A stretch of 64,000 nucleotides of DNA, from positions 62,001-126,000 of the forward strand of contig NZ_JAHSPF010000012.1 in NCBI RefSeq assembly GCF_019132875.1, given 5' to 3'. Source of the stretch: Erwinia phyllosphaerae. GTDB taxonomy: Bacteria; Pseudomonadota; Gammaproteobacteria; Enterobacterales; Enterobacteriaceae. The notes under the pieces are model-generated. The model did not search any database. It saw nothing but the letters and a program-made list of their open reading frames with translations, and was not told the DNA's origin. Positions within the stretch are counted from its first letter, which is position 1. Each line of letters begins with the position of its first letter. The translations under genes were made by a program, and so were the position numbers. Shown here in pieces: positions 10,724 through 20,256 of this stretch.

Positions 10724-11747
10724 CGCAAAACGTCTCCGGGAAAGTCTGGCTACAGAGCAGCAGCGACAGGGTTTCCAGCTCTGCCCAGACGGTCTGGCCA
10801 TAGTCTTGCTTCAGGCTAAGTTCGATGCGGGTAAGCAGACGAATCGCCTGTGCCAGCTGCTTTGCAGAAAGCCGCTGTAGTGCCTGGGTAAACAGCGGAC
10901 GCCGGTTCTGCCAGACGCGCTGCTGGTCGAACAGCGTGCGCAAGGGGGTCTTGACCATTTGCCGCTGCAACGCCAGTAAAGTCAGCAGCTCTCTTTGCAG
11001 CGTACGCAGCAAGATGACCGGCTCGTTTTCTTCCGCTTTTATCTGCTGCAAAATATGCCGGGCGCGCTTGCTTTTGCCGGCCAGCAGCGCATCCACCCAG
11101 TGAAAAGGCGTAAAGTGAGCGGCATCGTTAACCGCCTGCTCCACTCTGGGCAACGTCAGCTTGCCGTCCGGCCAGAGCAGTGAAAGGCGCTCGAGCGCCT
11201 GCGACAGCGCCAGCAGGTTGCCCTCATAGCAGTAACACAGCAGCTGTACCGCCGCGTCGTCCACCACCAGCTTCATGCTTTTGGCTCGCGTTGTTACCCA
11301 ACGAGGAAGCTGCGCCTGCTCCGGCGTCTGGCAAGGCACCAGCACCGCATCGGCGGAAAGGGCTTTAAACCAGGCGCTGTTTTCCTGCGCTTTGGTCAAT
11401 TTGGGCGCGCGCAGCAGCAGCAGGATATCCTGATGCAGCAGCGTAGAAAGCATAAGCAGTCGCTCTGCTATCGCCACGTTAGGGCCGTTTTCCGGCAGCA
11501 GGAGCGTTAGCGTCTGTCGGCTGGCGAAGAGGCTGAGCGCCTGACAGGTAGAAAAAACGGCGTCCCAGTCGGTGTGTTGATCGACTGCGACGTTAAAATG
11601 TTCGATAAAGCCCTGTTGCTGTGCGCTGGCGCGCACGGCGTCCTGGGATTCCTGCAGCAGCAACGGCTCGTTGCCGCTCAGGATATAGCAGGCGCGCAGC
11701 CCCTCGCGGAGCTGCGCGGCAAGCTGTTCAGGATAGATCCTGATCAT
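10716..11747 (-). CDS. holA: DNA polymerase III delta subunit HolA
   Basis: Clamp-loader subunit that opens the beta sliding clamp. The 343 residues equal the E. coli length. The N-terminal segment [25 protein letters not shown] and the Gln/Leu-rich helical C-terminal domain are typical. The start ATG overlaps the stop of lptE by 4 bp (ATGA), and the end overlaps nadD, giving a compact lptE-holA-nadD unit downstream of leuS. Confidence 0.97.
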   Translation of the reverse strand: MIRIYPEQLAAQLREGLRACYILSGNEPLLLQESQDAVRASAQQQGFIEHFNVAVDQHTDWDAVFSTCQALSLFASRQTLTLLLPENGPNVAIAERLLMLSTLLHQDILLLLRAPKLTKAQENSAWFKALSADAVLVPCQTPEQAQLPRWVTTRAKSMKLVVDDAAVQLLCYCYEGNLLALSQALERLSLLWPDGKLTLPRVEQAVNDAAHFTPFHWVDALLAGKSKRARHILQQIKAEENEPVILLRTLQRELLTLLALQRQMVKTPLRTLFDQQRVWQNRRPLFTQALQRLSAKQLAQAIRLLTRIELSLKQDYGQTVWAELETLSLLLCSQTFPETFCDV

Positions 11748-12337
11748 CTGGTGTAGGAGTTGTCAGGCAGGACAGAGCGCGGCGAAGTCTGATCGATAGC
11801 CGCTGGCGTACCGCCCAGGGTATCGATTGAACTGTCTTTCTCTGCCGCGTGCACGGTCAGCAGCTTACGTACCAGCTGTTGCGCTGCCTGAGTACGCATT
11901 TCGCTAATGATAATGTCCTGCTCGGAGTCTTTCGCCAGCGCGGCCAGCGGGTTATCGAAGAATGAACGATAAACCGTGGCGCTGAGCGGATAGATACCTT
12001 TATTTGGGATCAGTACCTGTGCGTTAACCGTCATCACCAGAGAGTACTCTGCGGTTTTACCGTCCTGGAAGATCGAAGCGGTATCACGTCCCTGCGTTTC
12101 CCCGCCCAGACGCAGCGAAGGTACATCTTTGCGCAGGCCTGGCTTTTCCAGAATGGTGACGTTGTTCAAACGCAGCTGCTCGCGAACGGCACGCGCCAGC
12201 GGTCCGTTCGGATCGCCCGTGTCCACAATCATCGTTTTCATTTCTGCCGGCACTGACGTGGTGCCGCGCAGATGATAGCCGCAGCCGGCGGTGAGCAGCG
12301 TTAGCCCAACCACCAGCAGAGAGATAATTTGTCGCAC
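11744..12337 (-). CDS. lptE: LPS assembly lipoprotein LptE
   Basis: Outer-membrane lipoprotein that plugs the LptD barrel and helps insert lipopolysaccharide into the outer leaflet. I place the start at a GTG (12337). It has an AGGAGG Shine-Dalgarno sequence a few bases upstream and puts the lipobox cysteine at residue 19 (LLTAGC), as in E. coli. An in-frame ATG at 12352, overlapping the leuS stop, would add five codons, and the AGGAGG would then be coding sequence. The conserved [17 protein letters not shown] segment identifies the family. The length is 197 residues. Confidence 0.95.
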   Translation of the reverse strand: MRQIISLLVVGLTLLTAGCGYHLRGTTSVPAEMKTMIVDTGDPNGPLARAVREQLRLNNVTILEKPGLRKDVPSLRLGGETQGRDTASIFQDGKTAEYSLVMTVNAQVLIPNKGIYPLSATVYRSFFDNPLAALAKDSEQDIIISEMRTQAAQQLVRKLLTVHAAEKDSSIDTLGGTPAAIDQTSPRSVLPDNSYTR

Positions 12338-12351
12338 TCTTCCTCCTGACA

Positions 12352-14934
12352 TTAACCTACAACCAGGTTAAGCAGCTTGCCTTGAACGTAAATCACTTTA
12401 CGGATAGTCACGCCGTCCAGATATTTAGCCACCAGATGTTCCTGGGCAGCACGCGCCTGAACCTGCTCCTGGGTCGCATCCGCCGGGACGGTGATCTTAC
12501 CGCGAACTTTGCCGTTTACCTGCACAACGACCAGCAGAGAATCTTCGACCATAGCCGCATCATCAGCTTGTGGCCAGGCAGCGTTATCCACTTCACCTTC
12601 GCCGTTCAACGCTTCCCACAGGGTAAAGCAGGCGTGCGGCGTAAACGGATAAAGCATGCGTACCACGGCCAGCAGCGCTTCGTGCATTAACGCGCGATCC
12701 TGCTCGCTTTCCTGTGGCGCACGCGCCAGCTTGTTCATCAGCTCCATAATTGCCGCAATCGCGGTATTAAAGGTCTGACGACGGCCAATATCGTCGGAAA
12801 CTTTGGCAATGGTTTTGTGCAGATCGCGACGCAGCGACTTCTGTTCGTCGTTAAGGCTCTCTACGTCCAACGTGCCAGCCGGGCCTTTTGCCGTGTGTTC
12901 GAAGACCAGTTTCCATACGCGCTTCAGGAAGCGGTTAGCGCCTTCCACACCGGATTCCTGCCACTCCAGCGTCATTTCCGCCGGGGAAGCAAACATCATA
13001 AACAGACGGACGGTATCCGCGCCGTAGCGTTCAACCATAACCTGTGGGTCGATGCCGTTGTTTTTCGACTTCGACATTTTGCTCATGCCCGCGTAAACCA
13101 GCTCGTGGCCCGCTGCATCAGAGGCTTTCACGATACGGCCTTTCTCGTCACGCTCGACGGTGACGTCAACCGGAGAAACCCAGTTGCGTTCGCCGTTGGC
13201 GCCCAGATAGTAGAAGGCATCTGCCAGTACCATACCCTGGCACAGCAGGCGCTTAGCCGGCTCGTTTGACGTTACCAGGCCAGCGTCACGCAGCAGCTTG
13301 TGGAAGAAGCGGAAGTAGAGCAGGTGCATAATTGCATGCTCAATGCCGCCAACATACTGATCCACCGGCAGCCAGTAGTTTGCTGCAGCGGGATCCAGCA
13401 TGCCTTTATCAAAGTCCGGGCAGGTATAGCGGGCGTAGTACCAGGAAGACTCCATAAAGGTGTCAAAGGTGTCGGTTTCACGCAGCGCAGGCTGGCCGTT
13501 AACGGTGGTTTTGGCCCACTCCGGGTCGGCTTTAATCGGGCTGGTGATGCCGTCCATGACTACGTCTTCCGGCAGGATCACCGGCAGCTGGTCTTCCGGC
13601 GTTGGCATGACCGTACCATCTTCCAGCGTCACCATTGGAATTGGCGCGCCCCAGTAACGCTGACGGGAAACCCCCCAGTCGCGCAGGCGATAGTTAACTT
13701 TACGTTCGCCAACACCCTTATCGGCCAGCGCCTGGGCAATGGCGTTAAAACCGGCTTCGTGATCCAGTCCGCTAAACTCGCCAGAGTTGAACAGGGTTCC
13801 TTTATCGGTCATCGCAGCGCTGCTGACGTCCGGCTCGCTGCCGTCCAGGTTCAGCACAACAGGTTTGATTTCCAGCTGATATTTTTGAGCGAATTCCCAG
13901 TCGCGCTGGTCGTGCGCCGGAACTGCCATTACCGCACCGGTGCCATATTCCATCAGAACAAAGTTAGCCACCCAAACCGGTACCTTGTCGCCCGTCAGCG
14001 GATGGACAGCAAACAGGCCGGTGGCCATGCCTTTCTTCTCCATCGTCGCCATTTCGGCTTCGGCAACTTTGGTGTTGCGGCATTCCGCTATAAAGTCCGC
14101 CAGCGCCGGATTGTTTACCGAGGCCTGAATAGCCAGCGGATGCCCGGCCGCTACCGCCAGGTAAGTCGCGCCCATAAACGTATCCGGACGCGTAGTGTAA
14201 ACGGTCAGTTTTTCTTCGCTGGCGTCGACGTCAAAGGTAATCTCCACGCCTTCCGAACGGCCAATCCAGTTACGCTGCATGGTTTTGACCTGCTCGGGCC
14301 AGCTTTCCAGCGTATCCAGATCGTTTAACAGCTCATCGGCGTAGTCGGTGATTTTGACAAACCACTGTGGGATCTCTTTACGCTCAACCTGCGTGTCGCA
14401 GCGCCAGCAGCAGCCGTCGATAACCTGTTCGTTAGCCAGTACGGTCTGGTCGTGCGGGCACCAGTTAACGGCAGACGTTTTCTTATAAACCAGGCCTTTT
14501 TCATACAGTCGGGTAAAGAACCACTGCTCCCAGCGATAGTATTCCGGCTGGCAGGTAGCCAGCTCGCGGCTCCAGTCATAGCCAAACCCCAGCAGCTTAA
14601 GCTGGTTTTTCATGTAGGCGATGTTGTCGTAAGTCCACGGCGCAGGCGCGGTGTTGTTTTTTACCGCAGCGCCTTCCGCAGGCAGGCCGAAAGCATCCCA
14701 GCCAATTGGCTGCAGCACGTTTTTGCCCAGCATGCGCTGATAGCGCGAAATAACATCACCGATGGTGTAGTTACGCACGTGGCCCATATGTAGGCGGCCA
14801 GAAGGATAGGGCAGCATGGAGAGGCAGTAATACTTCTCTTTACCTTCCTCCTCGGTGACTTTAAAGGTTTGCTTCTCGTCCCAGTGTTGTTGCACACGGG
14901 ATTCTATCTCTTCCGGGCGATATTGCTCTTGCAT
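12352..14934 (-). CDS. leuS: Leucyl-tRNA synthetase LeuS
   Basis: Class I aminoacyl-tRNA synthetase that charges tRNA-Leu. The 860-residue protein has the HIGH-type motif HMGH (49-52), the CP1 editing domain (about 225-420) and KMSKS near residue 620, followed by the anticodon-binding domain. It is the first gene of the leuS-lptE-holA-nadD group. A cognate tRNA-Leu(TAG) gene also lies in this window. Confidence 0.99.
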   Translation of the reverse strand: MQEQYRPEEIESRVQQHWDEKQTFKVTEEEGKEKYYCLSMLPYPSGRLHMGHVRNYTIGDVISRYQRMLGKNVLQPIGWDAFGLPAEGAAVKNNTAPAPWTYDNIAYMKNQLKLLGFGYDWSRELATCQPEYYRWEQWFFTRLYEKGLVYKKTSAVNWCPHDQTVLANEQVIDGCCWRCDTQVERKEIPQWFVKITDYADELLNDLDTLESWPEQVKTMQRNWIGRSEGVEITFDVDASEEKLTVYTTRPDTFMGATYLAVAAGHPLAIQASVNNPALADFIAECRNTKVAEAEMATMEKKGMATGLFAVHPLTGDKVPVWVANFVLMEYGTGAVMAVPAHDQRDWEFAQKYQLEIKPVVLNLDGSEPDVSSAAMTDKGTLFNSGEFSGLDHEAGFNAIAQALADKGVGERKVNYRLRDWGVSRQRYWGAPIPMVTLEDGTVMPTPEDQLPVILPEDVVMDGITSPIKADPEWAKTTVNGQPALRETDTFDTFMESSWYYARYTCPDFDKGMLDPAAANYWLPVDQYVGGIEHAIMHLLYFRFFHKLLRDAGLVTSNEPAKRLLCQGMVLADAFYYLGANGERNWVSPVDVTVERDEKGRIVKASDAAGHELVYAGMSKMSKSKNNGIDPQVMVERYGADTVRLFMMFASPAEMTLEWQESGVEGANRFLKRVWKLVFEHTAKGPAGTLDVESLNDEQKSLRRDLHKTIAKVSDDIGRRQTFNTAIAAIMELMNKLARAPQESEQDRALMHEALLAVVRMLYPFTPHACFTLWEALNGEGEVDNAAWPQADDAAMVEDSLLVVVQVNGKVRGKITVPADATQEQVQARAAQEHLVAKYLDGVTIRKVIYVQGKLLNLVVG

Positions 14935-15158
14935 GGCAGCCAGTGGTCCTTTTTAAAGAGCGCCAGGCTCTTTTCGGGTTCGTTTAGATCCGCATAGCAT
15001 AGCTGATTCGCCCCCGGCGCAACAACAGTAACCGCCCTGGCAGCGGGCATTTCTCTGCAAGCTGGAAGATGGCAGGCAAATTTTGCCGTCATCCCGCTGC
15101 AATAATGCGAACAGAGCTAAACTGAAGACAGCTTATATCGGGACCTTCAGGAGAAAAA

Positions 15159-15641
15159 ATGAACAAGGTGGCTCAGTACTATCGTGAACTGGTTTCTTCT
15201 TTGACAGAGAGAATTAATAAAGGCGAGCATGATATTGATGCGCTGGTCGAAAGCGCCAGGCAGCGGATGAATAATCGCGGCGAGCTTACCCGTAGCCAGA
15301 TAGATGATGTCACCCGGGCCGTACGACGAGATCTTGAAGAGTTCGCCCGCAGCTATACGGAAAATGAAGATGATGCTGGCGACAGCGTTTTTCTACGCGT
15401 GATCCGTCAAAGCGTCTGGAAGGAGCTGGCGGATATTACCGATAAAAGCCAGCTGGAATGGCGCGAGGTTTTCCAGGATCTTAACCATCATGGTGTTTAT
15501 CAAAGTGGCGAGGTTGTCGGCCTGGGTAACCTGGTCTGCGAAAAATGCCGGTTTACCCGCGCCATCTATACGCCAGAAGCGCTGACGCGCTGTCCTGAAT
15601 GCGGTAACGATCAGTTTCAGCGCGTGCCTTTCGAGCCTTAG
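15159..15641 (+). CDS. ybeL: YbeL, zinc-ribbon DUF1451 family protein
   Basis: Cytoplasmic protein of 160 residues with a helical, charged N-terminal two thirds. A C-terminal zinc ribbon has CxxC pairs in VCEKCRF and RCPECGNDQF. Function is unknown in the family. The start at 15159 has a CAGGAG Shine-Dalgarno sequence. It is divergent from leuS, as in E. coli, and converges on the glycosyltransferase gene at 15710. Confidence 0.93.
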   Translation: MNKVAQYYRELVSSLTERINKGEHDIDALVESARQRMNNRGELTRSQIDDVTRAVRRDLEEFARSYTENEDDAGDSVFLRVIRQSVWKELADITDKSQLEWREVFQDLNHHGVYQSGEVVGLGNLVCEKCRFTRAIYTPEALTRCPECGNDQFQRVPFEP

Positions 15642-15709
15642 GCGCGGCGGCAATACGGCACAGGGATAAAGGCGCAACGCGAGCGCCCGCTACAGTAGCG
15701 GCTGCCTGG

Positions 15710-16588
15710 CTATAAAGGGCAGCTATCCAGCCACAGCATTTTGTGCTGGCTAAAGCTAACCCGATAAGTTTTCAGCTTTGGCACTTTTATCCAGTTAGCC
15801 GCCGCATTTAACTTTTCAAAAAGAGCACCGGTCGTGTTTTCCATTATATAACAATCAGGAATCATCTTTTCTTTTACCAGCACGTCGGTGAATAAATAGG
15901 GGCCGGTAAAACATAATGTTGAAAAATATCGCATGTTTGTTTTGCCGTATCCCCAGGCGTTATCGTTCTTTATAGTAAAATTTTCTTTAATTGTGAGTAA
16001 AAGCTCCCTGACGATTTCCGATCCGGCGGGAGCCGCAAGAATGGCGTTGCCAATTTTATCGTTAATAAAGCCTTTTTCAGGGTATCTTTCCTGATTGCCG
16101 CCGATTAACAGGCCGGAAGGCGCGGTAATGTTTATCGGCAGCCTTTTGCTTTCAATTCTAAGATCGGTTTCGTCATCGATTTCGAACCTTTCTGTTGCTA
16201 TCAGTTTTACATCAGCATCAAAATAAATACCGCCTTCAATATATAAAATTACCAGCCTGGCAATATCGCTGGCGCAGGCAAAGTTTGCATAGTATCCGTG
16301 AGACATGCGCAGAAAAAGGGAATGCAGAAAATTGGCGCTGTTACTTAATAAATTATCTTTATCGCTCATGTTTTTAAGCCGAGGAAAAACAGTGTTAATA
16401 TTTTTTACCTGAAGACGACTGGAGGGAAATTCATATTGCCTCGCGGTTTTTCTGAGGAAGCCTATATCATCTGTCCAGATAATAATTTGATAGCTTTTAT
16501 TAACCACGCTGTTGTGAATAATGTTACACATGTCCTTTAAAGATATTTCCGTTCCAATCCATATGTAATGAATTTTATGGGGTATCAC
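15710..16588 (-). CDS. TcdA/TcdB-type (GT-A fold, DxD) glycosyltransferase, function unknown
   Basis: The 292-residue product begins (V/M)IPHKIHYIWIG, the N-terminal signature of sugar transferases with a DxD motif. It then shows ACASDIARLVILYIEGGIYF followed by DAD (residues 124-126). That block resembles the catalytic core of clostridial large glucosylating toxins, in which the aspartates bind the metal and the sugar nucleotide. A region near the C-terminus with GPYLF also fits this group. I chose GTG 16588, which has GGAG eight bases upstream; a TTG at 16654 would add 22 residues. There is no signal peptide or membrane segment. The gene is visibly A+T-richer than its neighbours and has no counterpart at this position in E. 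coli, suggesting acquisition. It could be a surface-polysaccharide enzyme or a secreted effector; donor and acceptor are unknown. Confidence 0.8.
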   Translation of the reverse strand: MIPHKIHYIWIGTEISLKDMCNIIHNSVVNKSYQIIIWTDDIGFLRKTARQYEFPSSRLQVKNINTVFPRLKNMSDKDNLLSNSANFLHSLFLRMSHGYYANFACASDIARLVILYIEGGIYFDADVKLIATERFEIDDETDLRIESKRLPINITAPSGLLIGGNQERYPEKGFINDKIGNAILAAPAGSEIVRELLLTIKENFTIKNDNAWGYGKTNMRYFSTLCFTGPYLFTDVLVKEKMIPDCYIMENTTGALFEKLNAAANWIKVPKLKTYRVSFSQHKMLWLDSCPL

Positions 16589-16713
16589 TATGGCTTCTCC
16601 GGCTCGGTCAAGAAAGTAACTAATCTTACACGTAGCCCGGCATGCCGTTATCAAAAGCGTCTTAACGCTGTTTGGTTTCCTCTTTTTTGAAATGGTTAAG
16701 GAGTAAGCGTGCT

Positions 16714-16742
16714 AATAAAGGGCAGAGCATAGCGCTGCCCTT
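16714..16742 (-). terminator. Terminator of the gltIJKL operon
   Basis: An 8-bp stem (16718-16725 with 16735-16742) lies just past the gltL stop codon and is followed on the minus strand by TTTATTAG. It separates the operon from the glycosyltransferase gene. Confidence 0.65.
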
Positions 16743-16749
16743 CGAGGGA

Positions 16750-17475
16750 TTAGTGCAGGATTTTAGCCAGAAAGTCTTTTGCGCGATCGGACTGGGGATT
16801 GTTAAAGAACTCGTCCTTCGGCGAGTCTTCCACAATTTTCCCTTCATCCATAAAGATTACCCGGTTGGCGACCTTGCGGGCGAAGCCCATTTCATGGGTT
16901 ACCACCATCATCGTCATGCCTTCATTGGCCAGTTCCACCATCACGTCCAGTACTTCATTAATCATTTCCGGATCGAGTGCGGAAGTAGGTTCGTCAAACA
17001 GCATGGCGACAGGATCCATACAGAGCGCGCGTGCAATAGCTACACGCTGCTGCTGGCCACCGGAAAGCTGGCCGGGATGCTTATTAGCATGGGCCGACAG
17101 GCCTACGCGCGCCAGCAGCTTGAGTCCTTTCTCCCGGGCTTCTTCCTTATTGCGCTTCAGGACTTTGACCTGCGCCAGCGTCAAATTTTCTACGATGGTT
17201 AAATGAGGAAACAGCTCAAAGTGCTGGAAAACCATGCCAACTTTGGAACGTAGCTGCGCCAGATTGGTTTTCTTATCGTTAACGGCGGTACCGTTAACGG
17301 CAATCGTGCCTTCCTGAACGGGTTCGAGGCCATTAACCGTTTTAATCAGCGTTGATTTACCGGAGCCGGAAGGGCCGCAAACCACCACTACTTCGCCTTT
17401 TTTCACTTCCGTAGAGCAGTCGGTCAGCACCTGAAAGTGACCATACCACTTTGAAACGTTTTTCAGGGTAATCAT
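16750..17475 (-). CDS. gltL: Glutamate/aspartate ABC transporter ATPase GltL
   Basis: ATP-binding subunit of the glutamate/aspartate importer. The 241 residues contain Walker A GPSGSGKST, the signature LSGGQQQR, Walker B MLFDEP and the switch histidine in VVTHEMG. The start directly abuts the stop of gltK. It is the last gene of gltI-gltJ-gltK-gltL. Confidence 0.98.
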   Translation of the reverse strand: MITLKNVSKWYGHFQVLTDCSTEVKKGEVVVVCGPSGSGKSTLIKTVNGLEPVQEGTIAVNGTAVNDKKTNLAQLRSKVGMVFQHFELFPHLTIVENLTLAQVKVLKRNKEEAREKGLKLLARVGLSAHANKHPGQLSGGQQQRVAIARALCMDPVAMLFDEPTSALDPEMINEVLDVMVELANEGMTMMVVTHEMGFARKVANRVIFMDEGKIVEDSPKDEFFNNPQSDRAKDFLAKILH

Positions 17476-18153
17476 TTATACTGTCCTTTTTTTCTTCAAA
17501 TAGCTGACCAACAGCGAAGCGCTAAGGCTGATAACAAAGTAAACCGCACCGGCAAACAGCACCATTTCGATTTCGGTGCCGTTATTGATGCCGATGGTGT
17601 CGGCGGTACGGAAGAAGTCGGCAAGGCTGAGCACGTAAACCAGCGAGGTATCCTGGAATAACACGATGCCCTGAGTAAGCAGGAGCGGTACCATCGCGCG
17701 GAACGCCTGCGGCAAAATAATCAGCTGCATGGCCTGCCACTGCGTCATGCCCAGCGCCAGCGCGGCGTTACCCTGACCGCGAGCGATACTGATAATCCCC
17801 GCGCGGATGATTTCCGCATAGTAAGCCGCCTCGAACAGAGCAAACGCCACCATTGCCGAGATCAGACGGATATCGGTTTTAGGTGAAACGCCCAGAACCT
17901 GCTGTAGAAAGCTGGGGACCACCAGGTAGAACCAGAGCAGCACCATGACCAGCGGAACAGAGCGGAACAGGTTGACGTAAAGTTTGGCGAACCAGCTAAT
18001 CGGTTTGAAGCTGGACAGGCGCATTACGGCCAGTAAGGTGCCCCAGATGATGCCAAAGATGACCGCAATAACGGTGATTTTCAGTGTAATAACCATACCG
18101 TTAAGCAGATAAGGCAGGTTTGGAACAATCGTGCTCCAGTCAAATTCGTACAT
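17476..18153 (-). CDS. gltK: Glutamate/aspartate ABC transporter permease GltK
   Basis: Inner-membrane permease of 225 residues with several hydrophobic segments. It has the EAA loop ([23 protein letters not shown]) that contacts the ATPase. The gltJ stop and the gltK start overlap by one base (TAATG), so translation is coupled. Confidence 0.98.
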   Translation of the reverse strand: MYEFDWSTIVPNLPYLLNGMVITLKITVIAVIFGIIWGTLLAVMRLSSFKPISWFAKLYVNLFRSVPLVMVLLWFYLVVPSFLQQVLGVSPKTDIRLISAMVAFALFEAAYYAEIIRAGIISIARGQGNAALALGMTQWQAMQLIILPQAFRAMVPLLLTQGIVLFQDTSLVYVLSLADFFRTADTIGINNGTEIEMVLFAGAVYFVISLSASLLVSYLKKKRTV

Positions 18154-18893
18154 TATTTGCCCCCCATGCCGCCAGGCAAGCGTACTTTGCGTTCAACCAG
18201 GCTCATCAACAGCATTATCACAACGTTAATGGCGATATAGGCCAGCGTAATAGCGGTAAAAGATTCATAGGCGTGAGCCGAATAGTCCAGCAGCTTGCCG
18301 GCCTGCGCCGCCATATCGACCAGCCCGATAGTTGAAGCAATAGCGGAGTTTTTCACCAGGTTCAGCATTTCTGACGTCATCGGCGGTACGATAACCCGAT
18401 AGGCGTTAGGCAAAAGCACGTAGCGGTAGGTTTGCGGCAGCGTCAGGCCCATTGCCAGTCCGGCGTTCTTTTGGCCGCGCGGCAGCGACTGAATAGCGGC
18501 GCGCACCTGCTCACAGACACGAGCCGCGGTGAATAACCCCAGGCAAAGCACGGAGCAGGTGAAAAACTGAATATTGGGATCCAGTTCTGATTTAAACCAG
18601 GTACTGATGCTTTCAGGCAGCAGCTCCGGCACAACCAGATACCAGATAAAAAACTGTACGATCAACGGTACGTTACGAAACAGTTCAACATAGCAGGTGC
18701 CGATAGCCGACAGCCAGCGCTCGGGCGCGGTTCGTAAAATGCCAAACAGCGAGCCAACAAAAAAAGCGATAATCCATGCGCAAACAGAAACGGCAATCGT
18801 GACCTGAAAGCCGGACCACAGCCACCCCAGGTAGGTCGTATTGCCAAAAGGGGCCTGCTGCAAAAAGATTCCCCAGTTCCAATCAATTGACAT
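18153..18893 (-). CDS. gltJ: Glutamate/aspartate ABC transporter permease GltJ
   Basis: Second membrane subunit of the importer, 246 residues, the same length as in E. coli. It carries its own EAA motif ([25 protein letters not shown]). It follows gltI after 57 bp that contain a strong hairpin, which may set the ratio of the binding protein to the membrane subunits. Confidence 0.98.
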   Translation of the reverse strand: MSIDWNWGIFLQQAPFGNTTYLGWLWSGFQVTIAVSVCAWIIAFFVGSLFGILRTAPERWLSAIGTCYVELFRNVPLIVQFFIWYLVVPELLPESISTWFKSELDPNIQFFTCSVLCLGLFTAARVCEQVRAAIQSLPRGQKNAGLAMGLTLPQTYRYVLLPNAYRVIVPPMTSEMLNLVKNSAIASTIGLVDMAAQAGKLLDYSAHAYESFTAITLAYIAINVVIMLLMSLVERKVRLPGGMGGK

Positions 18894-18907
18894 AAGTCAC
18901 TCCGGTA

Positions 18908-18930
18908 GAAAAAGGGTAGCAGCGCTACCC
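18908..18930 (-). terminator. Intercistronic hairpin between gltI and gltJ (attenuator-like)
   Basis: A perfect 7-bp stem GGGTAGC/GCTACCC with a three-base loop lies between gltI and gltJ and is followed by a run of five Ts on the minus strand. It has the form of an intrinsic terminator inside an operon. It would allow partial read-through, so that more GltI than GltJKL is made. In E. coli the small RNA SroC is produced from the gltI-gltJ junction; the spacer here is much shorter. Confidence 0.7.
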
Positions 18931-18950
18931 TGTCGCACCTGTTTTCGTTA

Positions 18951-19850
18951 TTAGTTCAGCGCCTTGTCATTCGGCGTTTTGAAGGTGGCTTTCATATCTT
19001 CAGAAAGCGCAAAGTTCATGTTGAGGTTTTTAGGCGGAATAGGCTGGGTAAACCACTTATCGAACCATTTGGTCGCTTCGCCCGAGGTTTGCGCTTTGGC
19101 GATGGTTTCATCCATCAGCTGCTTGAAGCCCGTGTCGCCTTTGCGCAACATGCAGCCATAGGCCTCTTTCGACTGCGGCGTACCGACGATGACCCAGTCA
19201 TCCGGCTTCTTCGCCTTGGCGCGTTCGCCGGCCAGCAGCGCGTCATCCATCATAAAAGCAACGGCACGACCGCTTTCCAGCGTGCGGAATGAATCACCAT
19301 GATCTTTAGCGCTGATAAGGCGCATTCCCATTTTTTGCTCGTCGTTCAGCTTATTCAGCAAAATTTCTGAAGTAGTGCCGGAAGTGACGACGACAGTTTT
19401 GCCTTTTAAGTCCGGGAAATCTTTAATCGGGCTGCCTTTTTTAACCAGCAGGCGGGTGCCGATAACAAAAATGGTGTCCGAGAACGCGGCCTGCTTCTGG
19501 CGCTCCGCGTTATTGGTCGTGGAGCCGCACTCAAAATCGTAGGTGCCGTTTTGCAGCAGCGGAATACGGTTCTGGGAGGTGATGGGCAGCATTTTCACCT
19601 GTAAATCCGGCTTGTTCAGCTTAGCTTTAATTGCCGCCACAATGGCGTTGGAATAGTCCTGTGAATAGCCCACAACTTTTTGCGAGTTATCGTAGTAGGA
19701 AAACGGCACGGAAGATTCCCGGTGTCCAACAACAATAACGCCGTTTTTAGCGATTTTATCCAGGGTTGTTTGCGGTGCGTCGTCTGCATAAGCGATAGCG
19801 GAGGACAGGCCAGCCAGTAAAAGACACAGCCCGGTTTTCCGAAATTTCAT
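18951..19850 (-). CDS. gltI: Glutamate/aspartate periplasmic binding protein GltI
   Basis: Periplasmic solute-binding protein of the importer, 299 residues. The signal peptide runs to about residue 22 (AYA), and the mature protein begins DDAPQTTLDKIAKNG. The family blocks GHRESSVPFSYYD and SGTTSEILLNKL are intact. I chose ATG 19850, which has AAGGAG six bases upstream; a TTG two codons further up overlaps that spacing and is unlikely. Confidence 0.97.
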   Translation of the reverse strand: MKFRKTGLCLLLAGLSSAIAYADDAPQTTLDKIAKNGVIVVGHRESSVPFSYYDNSQKVVGYSQDYSNAIVAAIKAKLNKPDLQVKMLPITSQNRIPLLQNGTYDFECGSTTNNAERQKQAAFSDTIFVIGTRLLVKKGSPIKDFPDLKGKTVVVTSGTTSEILLNKLNDEQKMGMRLISAKDHGDSFRTLESGRAVAFMMDDALLAGERAKAKKPDDWVIVGTPQSKEAYGCMLRKGDTGFKQLMDETIAKAQTSGEATKWFDKWFTQPIPPKNLNMNFALSEDMKATFKTPNDKALN

Positions 19851-20256
19851 CTCCAACTCCTTCGTGGTAAAGCGCCATTACGGTGCGCTGTTTGTGATGG
19901 TGTGTTTGTCTTTGGCTTATTCTTTTAATACAGCGCAATTGCGCGCTGAACAGCCTTAACATAGCTGAATGTTAATGGTGTGAAACATTAAGATTTCAAT
20001 TTTGCGAGGCCCGCCGCACCAAAAAGAGGCGTTATATTGCGCAATGCTTCACAACGGCGCAAAAGGCAGATTTTTATGGTGCATTTTCGGTTAATGACTG
20101 GCCCACATAAACAATTCAGCCCGTACGGGAAAGTATTTTGCAATCGTCATGCCAGGTTCTGAGGCAGAGCTTTGTACTAAGTAGCTTTTAAGAGGGGAGG
20201 GGTCCATTGGCGGATAAAAAAAGCGCCGATAACGGCGCCTGAAAGAAGAAAATGTT
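19851..20256. other. Intergenic region between lnt and gltI
   Basis: About 400 bp without a credible gene. It holds the lnt terminator at its left end and must contain the gltI promoter at its right end, where the sequence becomes A+T-rich (around 19920-20000). I could not assign a promoter or operator with confidence. Confidence 0.6.
20214..20240 (-). terminator. Terminator downstream of lnt
   Basis: Stem GCGCCG/CGGCGC with a 4-base loop (20223-20238), followed on the minus strand by a run of seven Ts. A typical intrinsic terminator ending the ybeZ-ybeY-corC-lnt operon. Confidence 0.85.

Noticed and set aside
16589-16654. Longer N-terminus for the glycosyltransferase, starting at TTG 16654
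   Set aside because: The extra 22 residues have no family similarity, while GTG 16588 has a GGAG site at good spacing and begins at the family motif.
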